Counted from the stretch's first letter, positions 24,225-36,423 are shown. The stretch is DNA of 64,000 bases from Panopea generosa (GCA_029582155.1 CM055895.1:9154044-9218043); one strand, 5' to 3'. A program made the numbers and translations. The notes: generated by a model not told the origin, from the letters alone.

Positions 24225-27200
24225 ATAAGATTTTTAGGGTACTTATTCAAGAGTTTGAGTTTGAGCGAGGTTAAGGCTACTTATATAAGAGTTTGAGTTT
24301 GAGCGAGGTAAAGGCTACTTATACAAGAGTTTGAGTCCGAGCGAGGTTATGGCTACTTATACAAGAGTTTGAGTCTGAGCGAGGTTATGGCTACTTAAAC
24401 AAGAGTTTGAGTTTGAGCGAGGTAAAGGCTACTTATACAAGAGTTTGAGTCCGAGCGAGGTTATGGCTACTTATACAAGAGTTTGAGTCTGAGCGAGGTT
24501 ATGGCTACTTAAACAAGAGTTTGAGTCTGAGCGAGGTTAACACTACTTATACAAGAGTTTCAGTCCTAGCGAGGTTAAAGCAACTTATACAAAAGTTTAA
24601 GTCCGAGCGAAGTTAAGGCTACTTATACAAGAGTTTGAGTCTGAGCGAGGCTAAGGCTTCTTTTACAAGAGTTTGAGAAAAAATATAAGATTTTTAGGGT
24701 ACTTATTCAAGAGTTTGAGTCCGAACAAGGTTAAGGCTACTTATACAAGAGTTGAGCGAGGTAAAGACAACTTATACAAGAGTTTGAGTCTGAGTGAGAT
24801 TAAGATAACTTATACAAGAGTTTAAATCTGAGCGAGGTTAAGACTTCTTATACAAGAGTTTAAATCTCAGCGAGGTTAAGGCTACTTATACAAGAGTTTG
24901 AGTCCGAGCGAGGTAAAGACAAGCCTACTTATACAAGAGTTTGAGTCCTAGAGAGGTTAAGACTACTTATACAAGAGTTTGAGTCCGTGTGAAGTTAAGG
25001 CTACTTATACAAGGCTTTGAGTCCGAGCGAGGTTATGGCTACTTACACAAGAGTTTGAATCCGAGCGAGGTTAAGGCTACTTATACAAGAGTTTGAGTCT
25101 GAGTGAGGTACAGACAACTTATACAAGAGTTTAAATCTCAGCGAGGTTAAGACTTCTTATACAATATTTTGAGTCTGAGCGAGGCTAAGGCTACTTACAC
25201 AAGAGTTTAAGTCTTAGCGAGGTTAAGGCTACTTATACAAGAGATTGAGTCTGGGTGAGGTAAATACAACTTATACAAGAGTTTAAATCTCAGCGAGGTT
25301 AAAACTTCTTATACAGTAGTTTGAGTCTGAGCGAGGCTAAGGCTACTTAAACAAGAGTTTAAATCGCAGCAAGGTTAAGACTACATATACAAGAGATTGA
25401 GTCTGAGTGAGGTTAAGACAACCTATACAAGAGTTTAAATCTCAGCGAGGTTAAGACTTCTTATACAATAGTTTGAGTCTGAGCGAGGCTAAGGCTACTT
25501 ACACAAGAGTTTAAGTTTTAGCGAGGTTAAGGCTACTTATACAAGAGTTTGAGTCTTAGCCAGGTAAAGGCTGCTTATGCAAGAGTTTGAGTCTGAGCGA
25601 GGTAAAGGCAACTTATACAAGAGTTTGAGTCCGAGCAAGGTAAAGGCTACTTATACAAGAGTTTGAGTCTGAGCGAGGTTATGGCTACTTAAACAAGAGT
25701 TTGAGTCTGAGCGAGGTTAACACTACTTATACAAGAGTTTCAGTCCTAGCGAGGTTAAAGCAACTTATACAAAAGTTTAAGTCCGAGCGAAGTTAAGGCT
25801 ACTTATACAAGAGTTTGAGTCTGAGCGAGGCTAAGGCTTCTTTTACAAGAGTTTGAGAAAAAATATAAGATTTTTAGGGTACTTATTCAAGAGTTTGAGT
25901 CCGAACAAGGTTAAGGCTACTTATACAAGAGTTGAGCGAGGTAAAGACAACTTATACAAGAGTTTGAGTCTGAGTGAGATTAAGATAACTTATACAAGAG
26001 TTTAAATCTGAGCGAGGTTAAGACTTCTTATACAAGAGTTTAAATCTCAGCGAGGTTAAGGCTACTTATACAAGAGTTTGAGTCCGAGCGAGGTAAAGAC
26101 AAGCCTACTTATACAAGAGTTTGAGTCCTAGAGAGGTTAAGACTACTTATACAAGAGTTTGAGTCCGTGTGAAGTTAAGGCTACTTATACAAGGCTTTGA
26201 GTCCGAGCGAGGTTATGGCTACTTACACAAGAGTTTGAATCCGAGCGAGGTTAAGGCTACTTATACAAGAGTTTGTGTCTGAGTGAGGTACAGACAACTT
26301 ATACAAGAGTTTAAATCTCAGCGAGGTTAAGACTTCTTATACAATATTTTGAGTCTGAGCGAGGCTAAGGCTACTTACACAAGAGTTTAAGTCTTAGCGA
26401 GGTTAAGGCTACTTATACAAGAGATTGAGTCTGGGTGAGGTAAATACAACTTATACAAGAGTTTAAATCTCAGCGAGGTTAAAACTTCTTATACAGTAGT
26501 TTGAGTCTGAGCGAGGCTAAGGCTACTTAAACAAGAGTTTAAATCGCAGCAAGGTTAAGACTACTTATACAAGAGATTGAGTCTGAGTGAGGTTAAGACA
26601 ACCTATACAAGAGTTTAAATCTCAGCGAGGTTAAGACTTCTTATACAATAGTTTGAGTCTGAGCGAGGCTAAGGCTACTTACACAAGAGTTTAAGTTTTA
26701 GCGAGGTTAAGGCTACTTATACAAGAGTTTGAGTCTTAGCCAGGTAAAGGCTGCTTATGCAAGAGTTTGAGTCTGAGCGAGGTAAAGGCAACTTATACAA
26801 GAGTTTGAGTCCGAGCAAGGTAAAGGCTACTTATACAAGAGTTTGAGTCTGAGCGAGGTTATGGCTACTTATACAAGAGTTTGAATCCGAGCAACGTTAA
26901 GACTACTTATACAATAGTTTGAGCGAGGTTAAGGCTACATATACAAGAGTTTAAATCTCAGCGAGGTTAAGGCTACTTATACAAGAGTTTGAGTCCGAGC
27001 GAGGTAAAGACAAGCCTACTTATACAAGAGTTTGAGTCCTAGAGAGGTTAAGACTACTTATACAAGAGTTTGAGTCCGTGTGAAGTTAAGGCTACTTATA
27101 CAAGGCTTTGAGTCCGAGCGAGGTTATGGCTACTTACACAAGAGTTTGAATCCGAGCGAGGTTAAGGCTACTTATACAAGAGTTTGAGTCTGAGTGAGGT

Positions 27201-28635
27201 ACAGACAACTTATACAAGAGTTTAAATCTCAGCGAGGTTAAGACTTCTTATACAATATTTTGAGTCTGAGCGAGGCTAAGGCTACTTACACAAGAGTTTA
27301 AGTCTTAGCGAGGTTAAGAATACTTATACAAGAGACTGAGTCTGGGTGAGGTAAATACAACTTATACAAGAGTTTAAATCTCAGCGAGGTTAAGACTTCT
27401 TATACAGTAGTTTGAGTCTGAGCGAGGCTAAGGCTACTTAAACAAGAGTTTAAATCGCAGCAAGGTTAAGACTACTTATACAAGAGATTGAGTCTGAGTG
27501 AGGTTAAGACAACCTATACAAGAGTTTAAATCTCAGCGAGGTTAATGCTACTTACACAACAGTTTGAGTCTGAGCGAGGTTAAGGCTACTGACACAATAG
27601 TTTGAGTCTGAGCGAGGTTATGGCTACTTATACAAGAGTTTGAGTCTGAGCGAGGTTATGGCTACTTATACAAGAGTTTGAGTCCGAGCGAGGTAAAGGC
27701 TACTTGTACAAGAGTTTGAGTCACAGCGAGGTAAAAACACTTTATACAAGAGTTTGAGTCTGAGCAAGGTTTAGGCAACTTATACAAGAGATTAAATCTG
27801 AGCGAGGTTAAGACTACTTATACAAGAGTTTAAATCTCAGCGAGGTAAAGGCTACTTAAACAAGAGTTTGAGTCTGAGCGAGGTAAAGACAATTTATACA
27901 AGAGTTTAAATCTCAGGTTAATACAAGAATCTGAGTACGAGCGAGGTTAAGGCTACTTGTGCAAGAGTTTGAGTCTGAGCGAGGTTAAGGCTTCTTAAAC
28001 AAGAGTTTAAATCTCATCGAGGTTAAGACTACTTATACAAGAGTTTGAGTCTGAGCGAGGTAAAGACAACCTATACAAGAGTTAAAATCTCAGAGGTTAA
28101 GACGACTTATACAATAATTTGAGTCTGAGCAAGGTTAAGGCTACTTACACAAGAGCTTGAGTCTGAGCGAGGTTAAATCTACTTATACAAGAGTTTGAGT
28201 CTGAGCGAGATAAATGCTACTTATACAAGAGTTCGAGTCTGATCGAGGTAAAGACAACTTATACAAGAGTTTAAATCTGAGCGAGGTTAAGGCTACTTAT
28301 ACAAGAGTTTAAATCTCAGCGAGTGTGTTCGAGCGAGGTTAAGGCTACTTATACAATAATTTGAGTCTGAGCGATGTTAAGGCTTCTTATACAAGAGTTT
28401 GAGTCAGATCGAGGTAAAGACAACTTATACAAAATTTTAAATATCAGCGATGTTAAGACTACATAAACAAGAGTTTGAATCAGAGCGAGGTTAAGACTGC
28501 TTATACAAGAGTTTGAGTCTGAGCGATGTTAAGACTGCTTAAACAACGGTTTGAATCTGAGCGATACAAGAGTTTGATTTCGAGCAAAGTTTAGACTTCT
28601 CATGTAAGACTTTGAGTCTTTGCGAGATAAAGACT
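24225..28635. repeat. 38-bp minisatellite of about 115 units with higher-order structure
   Basis: The basic unit is about 38 bp and contains ACTTATACAAGAGTTTGAGT followed by CTGAGCGAGGTTAAGGCT. Units vary at a few positions and some are shortened. From about 24420 the array repeats with a period of 1180 bp (about 31 units): marker AAATCGCAGC lies at 25361 and 26541, and marker CAGTCCTAGCGAGG near 24561 and 25741. A third, partial copy follows at an offset of 911 bp (marker at 27452). The right end is the most degenerate. Confidence 0.95.
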
Positions 28636-28639
28636 ATTT

Positions 28640-28917
28640 TAGAGCGCTTGTTCGTTTAGAGATATGTATTATGTGTTTTATTTAAGTGATAACTATGATA
28701 TTTTGCTCTCTGCAAGAAGTGTTGCTGTCGTAGCGAGAACAAACCATCAATATATAAGAGCGGTAAACGAAATGCACAGTTGTACTGATAAATCGATACC
28801 GTCCTTGTAAGTTGCATATAGTTGGCATTTACATTTCAAAAGTGTACCCTGTTTACTGATCGCTGGGTCAGGTAAAGACAGTGAGCTTTAGCAGCCTGGA
28901 CATTATATATTTTTAGT
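28640..28917. other. Spacer between two tandem arrays
   Basis: Nothing recognised. Confidence 0.4.
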
Positions 28918-30165
28918 TAAAATATATTAATTTTACTTCGATTGTGAAACAAGTTTCACAACTTATACAAGTCACGCTCGAAGTATTCCTGGGCAGAACA
29001 AGTACTATATGCGGAAAAAGTGCCTTGCTGAATAACACTACACATAGCCGTGGCGGAGGATCGAATCCACGACACTCCGATCCTGGGACCGATGCTCTAC
29101 CAATCCGATGCTCTACCACTGGACCATGCACTACCACTGGACCATGCTCTACCACTGGACCATGCACTACCACTGGACCATGCACTACCACTAGGGCATG
29201 CACTACCTCTAGGCCATGCACTACCACTGGACCATGCACTACCACTGGGCCATGCTCTACCACTGGGTCATGCACTACCATTGGGCCATGCACTACCACT
29301 GGACCATGCTCTACCGCTGCTCCATGCACTACCACTGGACCATGCTCTACCAATGGACCATGCTCTACCACTGGACCACGCACTACCACTGGACCATACT
29401 CTACCACAGGACCATGCACTACCACTGGGTCATCCTCTACCACTGGATCACGCCCTACCACTGGACCACGCCCTACCACTGGACCACGCCCTACCACTGG
29501 ACCATGCACTACCACTGGGCCATGCTCTACCACTGGATCATGCTCTACCACTGGACCATGCACTCCCACCTGACCATGTACTACCACTGGACCACGCCCT
29601 ACCACTGGACCATGCACTACCACTGGATCATGCTCTACCACTGGACCACGCACTACCACTGGACCACGCCCTACCACTGGGCCACGCTCTACCACTGGAC
29701 CATGCCCTACCACTGGACCATGCACTACCACTGGGCCATGCTCTACCACTGGACCATGCACTACCACTGGACCATGATCTACCACTGGGCCATGCACTAC
29801 CACTGGACCATGCACTACCACTGGGCCATGCTCTACCACTGGACCATACACTACCACTGGACCATGATCTACCACTGGACCATGCAATACCACTGGACCT
29901 TGCAATACCACTGGGCCACGCTCTACCACTGGGCCACGCACTACCACTGGGCCACGCTCTACCGCTGGACCATGCACTACCGCTGGGCCATGCTCTACCG
30001 CTGGACCATTCTCTACCGCTGGACCATGCTCTACCGCTGGGCCATGCACTACCGCTGGGCCATACACTACCGCTGGACCATGCTTTACTGCTGGGCCGTG
30101 CACTACCACTGGATCATTCTCTACTACTGGGCCATGCACTACCACTTGAATATGCTCTCAACTTA
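28918..30165 (-). mobile_element. SINE family B with a hugely expanded A-box region
   Basis: On the minus strand the body at 28918-29090 reads like the full copy at 43258-43476: ATCGGTCCCAGGATCGGAGT, a GTGGATTCGATCCTCCG B box, GTGTAGTGTTATTCAGCAAG, then TTCTGCCCAGGAATACTTCG and a GTTTCACAATCGAAGTAAAA tail. In place of the single 5' A box there is the 18-bp array at 29091-30160. Confidence 0.85.
29091..30160 (-). repeat. 18-bp tandem array, about 59 copies, each with an A-box match
   Basis: The minus-strand unit is TGGTCCAGTGGTAGTGCA with variants (TGGCCCAGTGGTAGAGCA and others). TGGTCCAGTGG fits the pol III A-box consensus TRGYNNARNGG and equals the A-box region of SINE family B. Because 18 is a multiple of three, most frames stay open, giving a 410-codon frame of VVHGPV-like hexads that is not a credible gene. 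Confidence 0.93.
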
Positions 30166-30234
30166 TTATTTTAAGTTGTATGTACCCAATGGTGCACGAA
30201 GCAATGATTAATTTTGCATTTTAGGCGCTGAATA

Positions 30235-30560
30235 TTTGAGGGTACTGATTTACACAGTGGGTTATGCTTCTCATTACATAGTTACACCCCTTATTCCCAC
30301 GGTAACATGATTCTTATGCTTAAAAACAAGGCCTATGTAATTTGGTTTTGAAATACTTTTTAAAATGGTTCATAGTAGCTGTGATTTCTTGCTGCAGATG
30401 AGTAGTGCAAAAGTTGGTATAGCATATATTGCAATAAGACATCACGGGTGTTAAGACAGTGACTTTTATAGGATTTCAACAAATGCACATATTTATGAAC
30501 ATCTGAGGACTTCTTTTTTTCAAAAAATCTGAGGGTGTCACTGCACCCCCTTTTTTAAAG
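30235..30560 (+). repeat. Interspersed repeat R1
   Basis: Matches 58085-58500 and 15655-15860 through TTGGTTTTGAAATAC, TGCAGATGAGTAG and ATATTGCAATAAGACATCAC. It continues past the point where the 58-kb copy carries a MITE: here the text is uninterrupted at GAGGGTGTCACTGCACC. Confidence 0.8.
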
Positions 30561-30790
30561 ACGTTTCTTCGAGTAAGTTCTAGCGCAGAGATTTTTTTTA
30601 AATTTTGCACACAAGTACTTTGAAGTAAGACAAGTTTAAAACACAAAAAAAAAATATAGGTCCCCATGCTTGTTTTTTTGCTATGACTATTTTTAAATTA
30701 CACCGTTTTACATTTTTTAAAGAAAAAACAGCAAATTGGTGTAAGTTATAAATCTTGTTTAATTTACTAACAAAGTGATATATTTCAACA

Positions 30791-31165
30791 AAATGGCCGC
30801 AATCGATGCATTTTCATACCAATTCAAAAAAAAAAAAGTTCTACGTGGAGAATTGTTTCATTCTTTCTACACAACACAAGAAGCACAACAAACAATATCA
30901 TGAAATAAAATAAAAAATACAGGTCACCATGCTCGTTACAAAGTTACAGTGCTAAATGTTACCTCCCCTTTTCATAAAATGGCCGCAATTGATGCATTTT
31001 CACACCAATTCAAAAAAAAAAAATGTTCTACGTGGAGAATTGTTTCATTCTTTCTACACAACACAAGAAGCACAACAAACAATATCATGGAATAAAATAA
31101 GAAATACATGTCACCTTGCTTGTTACCAAGCTACAGTGCTAAATGTTAACTTCCCTTTTCATAAA
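30791..31165. repeat. Two tandem copies of a 186-bp unit
   Basis: AAATGGCCGCAATCGATGCA at 30791 recurs at 30977, with the start of a third at 31163. Copies share GTTCTACGTGGAGAATTGTT and GCACAACAAACAATATCATG and differ at few sites. Confidence 0.9.
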
Positions 31166-31384
31166 ATGGCCTAAAACTGTCAAAATTGTGAAAATTATCT
31201 GTTGTAATTTTTATAAATGAAGTTTCATTGCAGAAGTAACTTTCATATTTCTAAATGATGCACTAAATAGCAATTATAATATTTGTAATTTATAATGTAA
31301 TTACTGTTAAATTCCTTTTATATATTTCATATATACTGGGTAATTAATGAACATCAATAGTTGTAAAAGTTTGAAATGTTAGAG

Positions 31385-31520
31385 GCCTAGTGGTAAAACC
31401 ATGTACTGTCAATCAAGGTTGGATCACCAGTGACCTGCTACTCAACATAATATCTTCAGAGTTTTATCTACGAGTCCACTCAAGTCATTTTTTCTGGTAT
31501 TTATATTGGCTATAGTAGTC
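31385..31520 (+). mobile_element. Possible tRNA-headed SINE, single copy type
   Basis: AGGCCTAGTGGTAAAACCAT resembles an A box and GGTTGGATCACCAG a weak B box. A (GAGTTTTATC) body and AT-rich tail follow. Confidence 0.4.
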
Positions 31521-31718
31521 GCACTGTCATCCATTATTATTACATTAACTTGAAATTTTTATTCCTGTACTGGGCTACTTCCAACTTTAATCTTTGAATT
31601 GTCATTTAAATTTTAGAACACTGCCTGGTGAACTGGTAATGATTGTTCTTAATTTTTCATAATATGTGCATTTCCTAGTCTTCTGGAAAAACATCATATG
31701 TTTTTCGAATACTTTTTG

Positions 31719-31994
31719 TTAACATGGTCCCAGTATCTGATTTACTGTCACAATCCATTCTTCTGGCAACACATATTGTAATAAATTGGCCTGGTCCTGG
31801 TGTACTACTTGACTGACTTCATCACTGAAAATTAAAGGAAGCTTATATGAGATAAAGAAATAAATGACAATGTTTGTTTGTATGTAAGCTTCATTTACAT
31901 CATCACCAGTTTCCCATTTGGGTGATGCACCCAGAAGAGTGAACAGTTTAGACTTTTTAGGTTTGTGGGGGATAGTGCAGGAAACAAATATCAT
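31719..31994 (-). other. Unassigned 91-codon frame
   Basis: Two protein-like stretches, HKPKKSKLFTLLGASPKWE and VLPEEWIVTVNQILG, are joined by a less protein-like middle that has an intron-like look (gtaaatg...ttttcag, 74 bp), but removing it does not keep the frame. It may be a gene relic or a chance frame. No domain is recognised. Confidence 0.25.
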
Positions 31995-32039
31995 AGAAAC
32001 CTAATCATATGTTTCACCTGATTTTTTTGCTTGGTGTAT

Positions 32040-32185
32040 AGCACCATCATAAAAGTCCTCAGTTTAAAGTCCCATCTGAATGACAGTTAGCACTATAAGT
32101 TAGCATGCCTCAGGTATCAAACTCTCAACCCTGAGCTAGAAGTATCGTGCTCTACTGACTGAGCTCATCGGTCTGGCTAAAAAAG
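32040..32185 (-). mobile_element. tRNA-like element, minus
   Basis: Reverse complement gives GATGAGCTCAGTCAGTAGAG (A box) and GGGTTGAGAGTTTGATACC (B-box-like). No adjoining known body. Confidence 0.45.
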
Positions 32186-32361
32186 CGACAATGTATTTTA
32201 ATAAAACAGCACGATATATGGGTATAGTTTGACAACTCAAGGGCTATAACTGAGCAGCAATTCCTGTTATGATATCTATGTTCAAACCACTGAACAAAAT
32301 CTTATGGTTATAAACTTGCATACATGAATGTGGACATTTTTTTACTGAATGAAACTGTTAT

Positions 32362-32600
32362 GTTATGTAACAAGCAGTCAAGGGGTTGCAAGCTCAAATC
32401 CCCACTTGGCCAGTCTCTGTGATGATTTAAATATATGCAAATTCCAACATTGTGTCTCATCTTCATTTATCTTTAATCACTGATTCAAGTGGGAAAGTTG
32501 TCAGTTATTTGCACGGATATTGGGTGTGCCAAACAAGTAGTCACAGGTTTGATCCCCCTCAGATCATCTGTTGTGCTCATGATTATTTTGTTGTAATCCA
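32362..32600 (+). mobile_element. SINE family A, strongly diverged copy
   Basis: Contains CAAATCCCCACTTGGCCAGT, CACTGATTCAAGTGGGAAAG and ATCATCTGTTGTGC, but the section between is replaced. Confidence 0.65.
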
Positions 32601-32924
32601 TAGTAGAAATAAGCTGAAACGGTTAAATTACATTAATAATTACCATTGGCCCCTTTTGATGATTGTCACTCTTTCATTTAGTGTTTCTGTACACGTTGTC
32701 TATGTCACGATATTGATTGTCTCTTCATAGTTAATGAAACCACTACAGGTATTTAAAGCACCGACATCTCAATCCATCTGTAACCTGAGCCTCTGTTTAG
32801 CATTCCTGAAACGTGTTGAATAGTTTCTTATTTTCATAATTCATGTAACAATTTTCTGTTTAACAGGAAACACAGAACATGATGTTGTTTAAATTTATTT
32901 TTAACATTTACTCAATGTAAGAAT

Positions 32925-33155
32925 ACTGTTTGAATCCCCGCCTGGCAACAGTCTCCAGGATGATAGATATACAGCATTATGTCTCTTTATCAATCGTCTC
33001 TCACCGCTGATTCAAGTGGGAAAGCTATCAGTTACTTGCGGAGATGGGGTGTGCTCAAATACTGGTTCATTCCAGGAAACAGTGGTTAAGTGATCGTCTG
33101 TTAGCCCTCGATGGCATGAAAATGATGTAAATATTCAACCAATGAATCACTTTTT
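32925..33155 (+). mobile_element. SINE family A, head-truncated
   Basis: GAATCCCCGCCTGGC, CACCGCTGATTCAAGTGGGA, TTGCGGAGATGGGGTGTGCT and GTCTGTTAGCCCTCGATGGC match the family closely. The A box is missing. Confidence 0.85.
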
Positions 33156-33869
33156 ATAGTTGTTCATCTCTAGAAATCATAAAGTAAGTTATCATTGTAT
33201 GTGATACATTAATATTGATCAGTGAGTTATGATAAAGCATCAACTAACTTTATACTCAATTGCTTTGTGTTGATGTCAAATGATATTGGACTTTTCCTGT
33301 TTAAACGATGTGTCTTGTTTGTTTCCACTGTTCTTATACTTCCACATATACAGTTTATGTATAACGTTGACCCATATAAGTGTCTTCCATAGTGTTCTTC
33401 AATACCAAACTTTTACATGCATCAGGTCAGATAAATGTCAAAATTCAAGATTTATTCTTCCTTGTCTCAATCCCGGTATGAATAATATTGTTTCAGGTAA
33501 ATTCATTATGTATTCTGCGCTTTGGAACAAATTCACAAATGATCCATATCCGAAAAATGAGTTATCCGAAATGTTACCACTACGAGTATTGATTATATTT
33601 TCGTAGTTGTTTCTTCGACTTCGTTATGTACAAGCAATTCTAGTGGTTTAGAACGAAAAACAATATACTCTTCCGTGCTTTTCGATCGCTTCCTTGACAA
33701 AATTTATATTTCTGACATCTTGAAATGAAAATACTTCGCTTTGTAAATATCCTAATGCGACTCGACTTTTAATTAACCAAACGGCGACATTAGACCCCGA
33801 AACTGAAAGTAACAGAAAGGAATTATGCGCGTAGCGATGTGCAGTAACAACCCGCAGAAACATCTTTAA

Positions 33870-34018
33870 AAAAACAACGAGGTCAACCTACCAGTTATTG
33901 TTCATTTTTATGTGGGTTTACATTCCTGCTATGAAAAAAACTTACACAAAAATTCTATGTGGAATTATTTTTTTACCATGGAAATCCTAGACCTTATTTT
34001 ATAAAGTGAGACCTATAT
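33870..34018 (+). repeat. R1 3' end fragment
   Basis: GTCAACCTACCAGTTATTGT, CATGGAAATCCTAGACC and TTATTTTATAAAG match the last 130 bp of the 58-kb R1 copy. Confidence 0.8.
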
Positions 34019-34021
34019 CGT

Positions 34022-34115
34022 ATTTTATGGTGTTTAGCGTCGCATTTATTAATATTCAGCCAGTAACCGACGGTGTCTACTTGAGACATTGTATATCAGC
34101 TAATACAATTATAAT
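34022..34115 (-). mobile_element. Fragment of the 59-kb SINE type, minus
   Basis: Reverse complement reads ATGTCTCAAGTAGACACCGT and GCGACGCTAAACACCAT, matching the 3' end of 59062-59380. Confidence 0.7.
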
Positions 34116-34409
34116 GAAGTATGAAAATAACTTAAACAGACCAATTGGGAAATGGAAAGAAAGGTGAAGAAAAAAAAATGTTCTATTGAAGTCAAAATGT
34201 CTTGAAACAACATTCTAAAGCGCTGACACACTAAATAATCATGCCGCAGATATATAGCTCACACCCACACCAGACATCAGACCGACCTCGCATGGACTTC
34301 TCAACCGGACCAGTCAACAACATCTTGAGCTATACTATAACTACCCAGAACCTAGATCAAACATTCCAGCCGAATGTTAACAAATTTGATCCGAAATTTT
34401 GGAAGTGTT

Positions 34410-34860
34410 GACCAGGTCTGTGCAAACATTCCATTACTATTTCAATAGTCTTGGGTATGGCCCGTTCTGAGATCGAACATTTTACATCCCGCATGCAAAG
34501 CGGATGCTCTACCACTATACCGACAGTGCTATGCTCTAAATACCGAACACTCAGAAAAAAATCTTCTATTCACCATTTAATAATCTTCCAAGAGTATGAT
34601 CCGTTTTGAGATCGAAATCTATACCTATACTACCATTGAAATGTTATAGCATACTGTACAAATCTTCGCCTACCATTTTAAAAGTTTTCTGTCAAACACA
34701 GTTTCATATTGAAACCCAAACAATGCCACCAATCTTCTTTAACCGTTTTAAAAATCTTGTATATGACCCGTTCTGAAAATGATCCATCGACAATCTACAT
34801 GCAAAAGGAACGTCCTGCAACTATACCTCAATTGCAATGCGAAGACAGACGCTCGAGTTC
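34410..34860 (-). repeat. Decayed tandem of tRNA-like units
   Basis: Three diverged units begin at CCGTTCTGAGATCG-like sequence near 34463, 34601 and 34768. Two carry GATGCTCTACCACTATACC-like sequence, the inverse of a tRNA A-box region. Periods are about 139 and 166 bp. Confidence 0.45.
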
Positions 34861-35109
34861 ACAACTATTCTAATATAATATACGAGGGGTGATAAAAAAT
34901 AATGAGACTGATTCTAGTAGGGAAATGGTATTTGGAATATCGTACGTTGTCCTTTTAATTTCCTCGTTTATTACATAAAAATAGACCGCTCTCCAACGAT
35001 TAATACCCCACCCGCTCCACACACCATAAAACATGGTCAACATTTCAGTGGTTGGTATGTCAATCCATAATTGTGGTTTTGAATAATTGTTTCGAAGGCT
35101 AACTGCATG

Positions 35110-35330
35110 TATTCGTGCCCACAGGCGATCGGCGCTAGACTAGCAATGATGTAGCTACCTGTACGCAACATTGCCCGGGCTCTCACATTTTCTCGTGAAT
35201 ACATTATTAAATCTTCTGAAAATGCCCCTAAAACGCAGGAAATGCTCCTAAAAATAAAAAAATCGGGAAGTGCATGCCTCCTGACCCCATAGAATCTATA
35301 TCATATTAGGGTCAGCTACGCCACTGATAG
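35110..35330. mobile_element. Possible MITE end
   Basis: GGGTCAGCTACGCCACTG at the right and a weak GATGTAGCTACC on the left suggest a GGCGTAGC-type element. Poorly supported. Confidence 0.25.
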
Positions 35331-35439
35331 GACTTACCCTAGGTAAGAATATTCCCATCTCATAAGGGTAAACCTATGGTATACCACCCAACCCTCAATT
35401 ACTGCCCAAAACCACTTCCCAAAGTACGCATTAAAATCA

Positions 35440-35599
35440 AACAACAACCCCCGCCCCCCCCCCCCCAAAAAAAAACAAAAAAAAACAAAAACAACAACAC
35501 AACAACAACAACAAACAAAACAACAACAACAACCCCCACCCCCCTCCAAAAAAACAACCCCAACAAAACAAAACAAAACAAAAAAAAATCAACAACAAC

Positions 35600-35635
<36 letters not shown>
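35440..35635. repeat. C-rich, (AAC)n and (CA)n composite simple repeat
   Basis: A run of C, A-rich (AAC)n, another C-rich stretch and (CA) x15 at 35602-35634. Open frames here are low complexity. Confidence 0.95.
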
Positions 35636-35637
<2 letters not shown>

Positions 35638-35660
35638 CCATATTTATACCTAAACTATGT

Positions 35661-35920
35661 CAGGCGCGTAGCGTGGTATACTCATTTACTCTGCTGAGTA
35701 ACAGTGTAAAAAAATAAAGATAGAATCAATAAAAAAATAACAAGAGAGGGACTGGAAGTAGAGGCAATACCACCATAAAAACCCAATGAAGCTTAAAAAT
35801 TTGAAAAGTCACCAGAAGCCACCATTTAAACTTGTATTTCTTAATAAATCCCACCAGCGTAAGTGGGATTCCGCCTCCTACACTTCCCCTGAGTAACTTA
35901 CAAATATGTCTACGCCCCTG
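35661..35920. mobile_element. MITE-like element with GGCGTAG ends
   Basis: The left end CAGGCGCGTAGC and right end GTCTACGCCCCTG are inverted copies, and CTGAGTAAC occurs inverted-like near both sides. About 260 bp; no target duplication is clear. Confidence 0.5.
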
Positions 35921-35944
35921 TATAAATTATGATTAAACCGGTTG

Positions 35945-35967
35945 TTGGGGGGGGGGGGGGGGGGGGT
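35945..35967. repeat. Poly-G run of about 22
   Basis: Uninterrupted G homopolymer; length in the assembly may be unreliable. Confidence 0.9.
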
Positions 35968-36423
35968 ATTTTAATGCATATTTTGGGAAGAGAGACTAGA
36001 TAGTAAGGGTGAGAGGGGTTTGGGGTACCCTCATTAGGTGGGGTTACCCTTGGATAGGGTCCAGTCTACGCGCCGAATGTGTGTTCGAACACGTTCGAAC
36101 CACGTGTTAATAAAAAGTCTTGCGATGTTAGAAATGTTATTAAAATCTATATGGCTATATCGCGATGTTACACAATCTAAATACATCGATACGTTGATTG
36201 GCTGATATAAATAAAATATTTGGTTTTTCCTATGTATGCACGTGATGTTTCTTTACAATGTGGCCTGATTCGTGTTGTTCATACGTGAATAACTATAGGA
36301 CTGGCTACGCGTGTTATTTATAAGGTAAACTATTTATATAATATACTTCATTTTTGAACACGTGTTATATATATATATTTATATATATTGTATCACATGT
36401 GCATCTGAGTTTGATAATTCTAT

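Noticed and set aside
24225..28635. CRISPR-like array
   Set aside because: Repeats are directly adjacent with no unique spacers, and this is animal DNA; it is a minisatellite.
28913..30145. 410-codon minus-strand frame of VVHGPV-like hexads, and similar plus-strand frames
   Set aside because: They arise because an 18-bp tandem unit is a multiple of three and lacks stops in most frames. The array derives from a SINE A box.
31719..31994. A two-exon minus-strand gene with a 74-bp intron
   Set aside because: Removing the intron-like part breaks the frame; left as an unassigned open frame.
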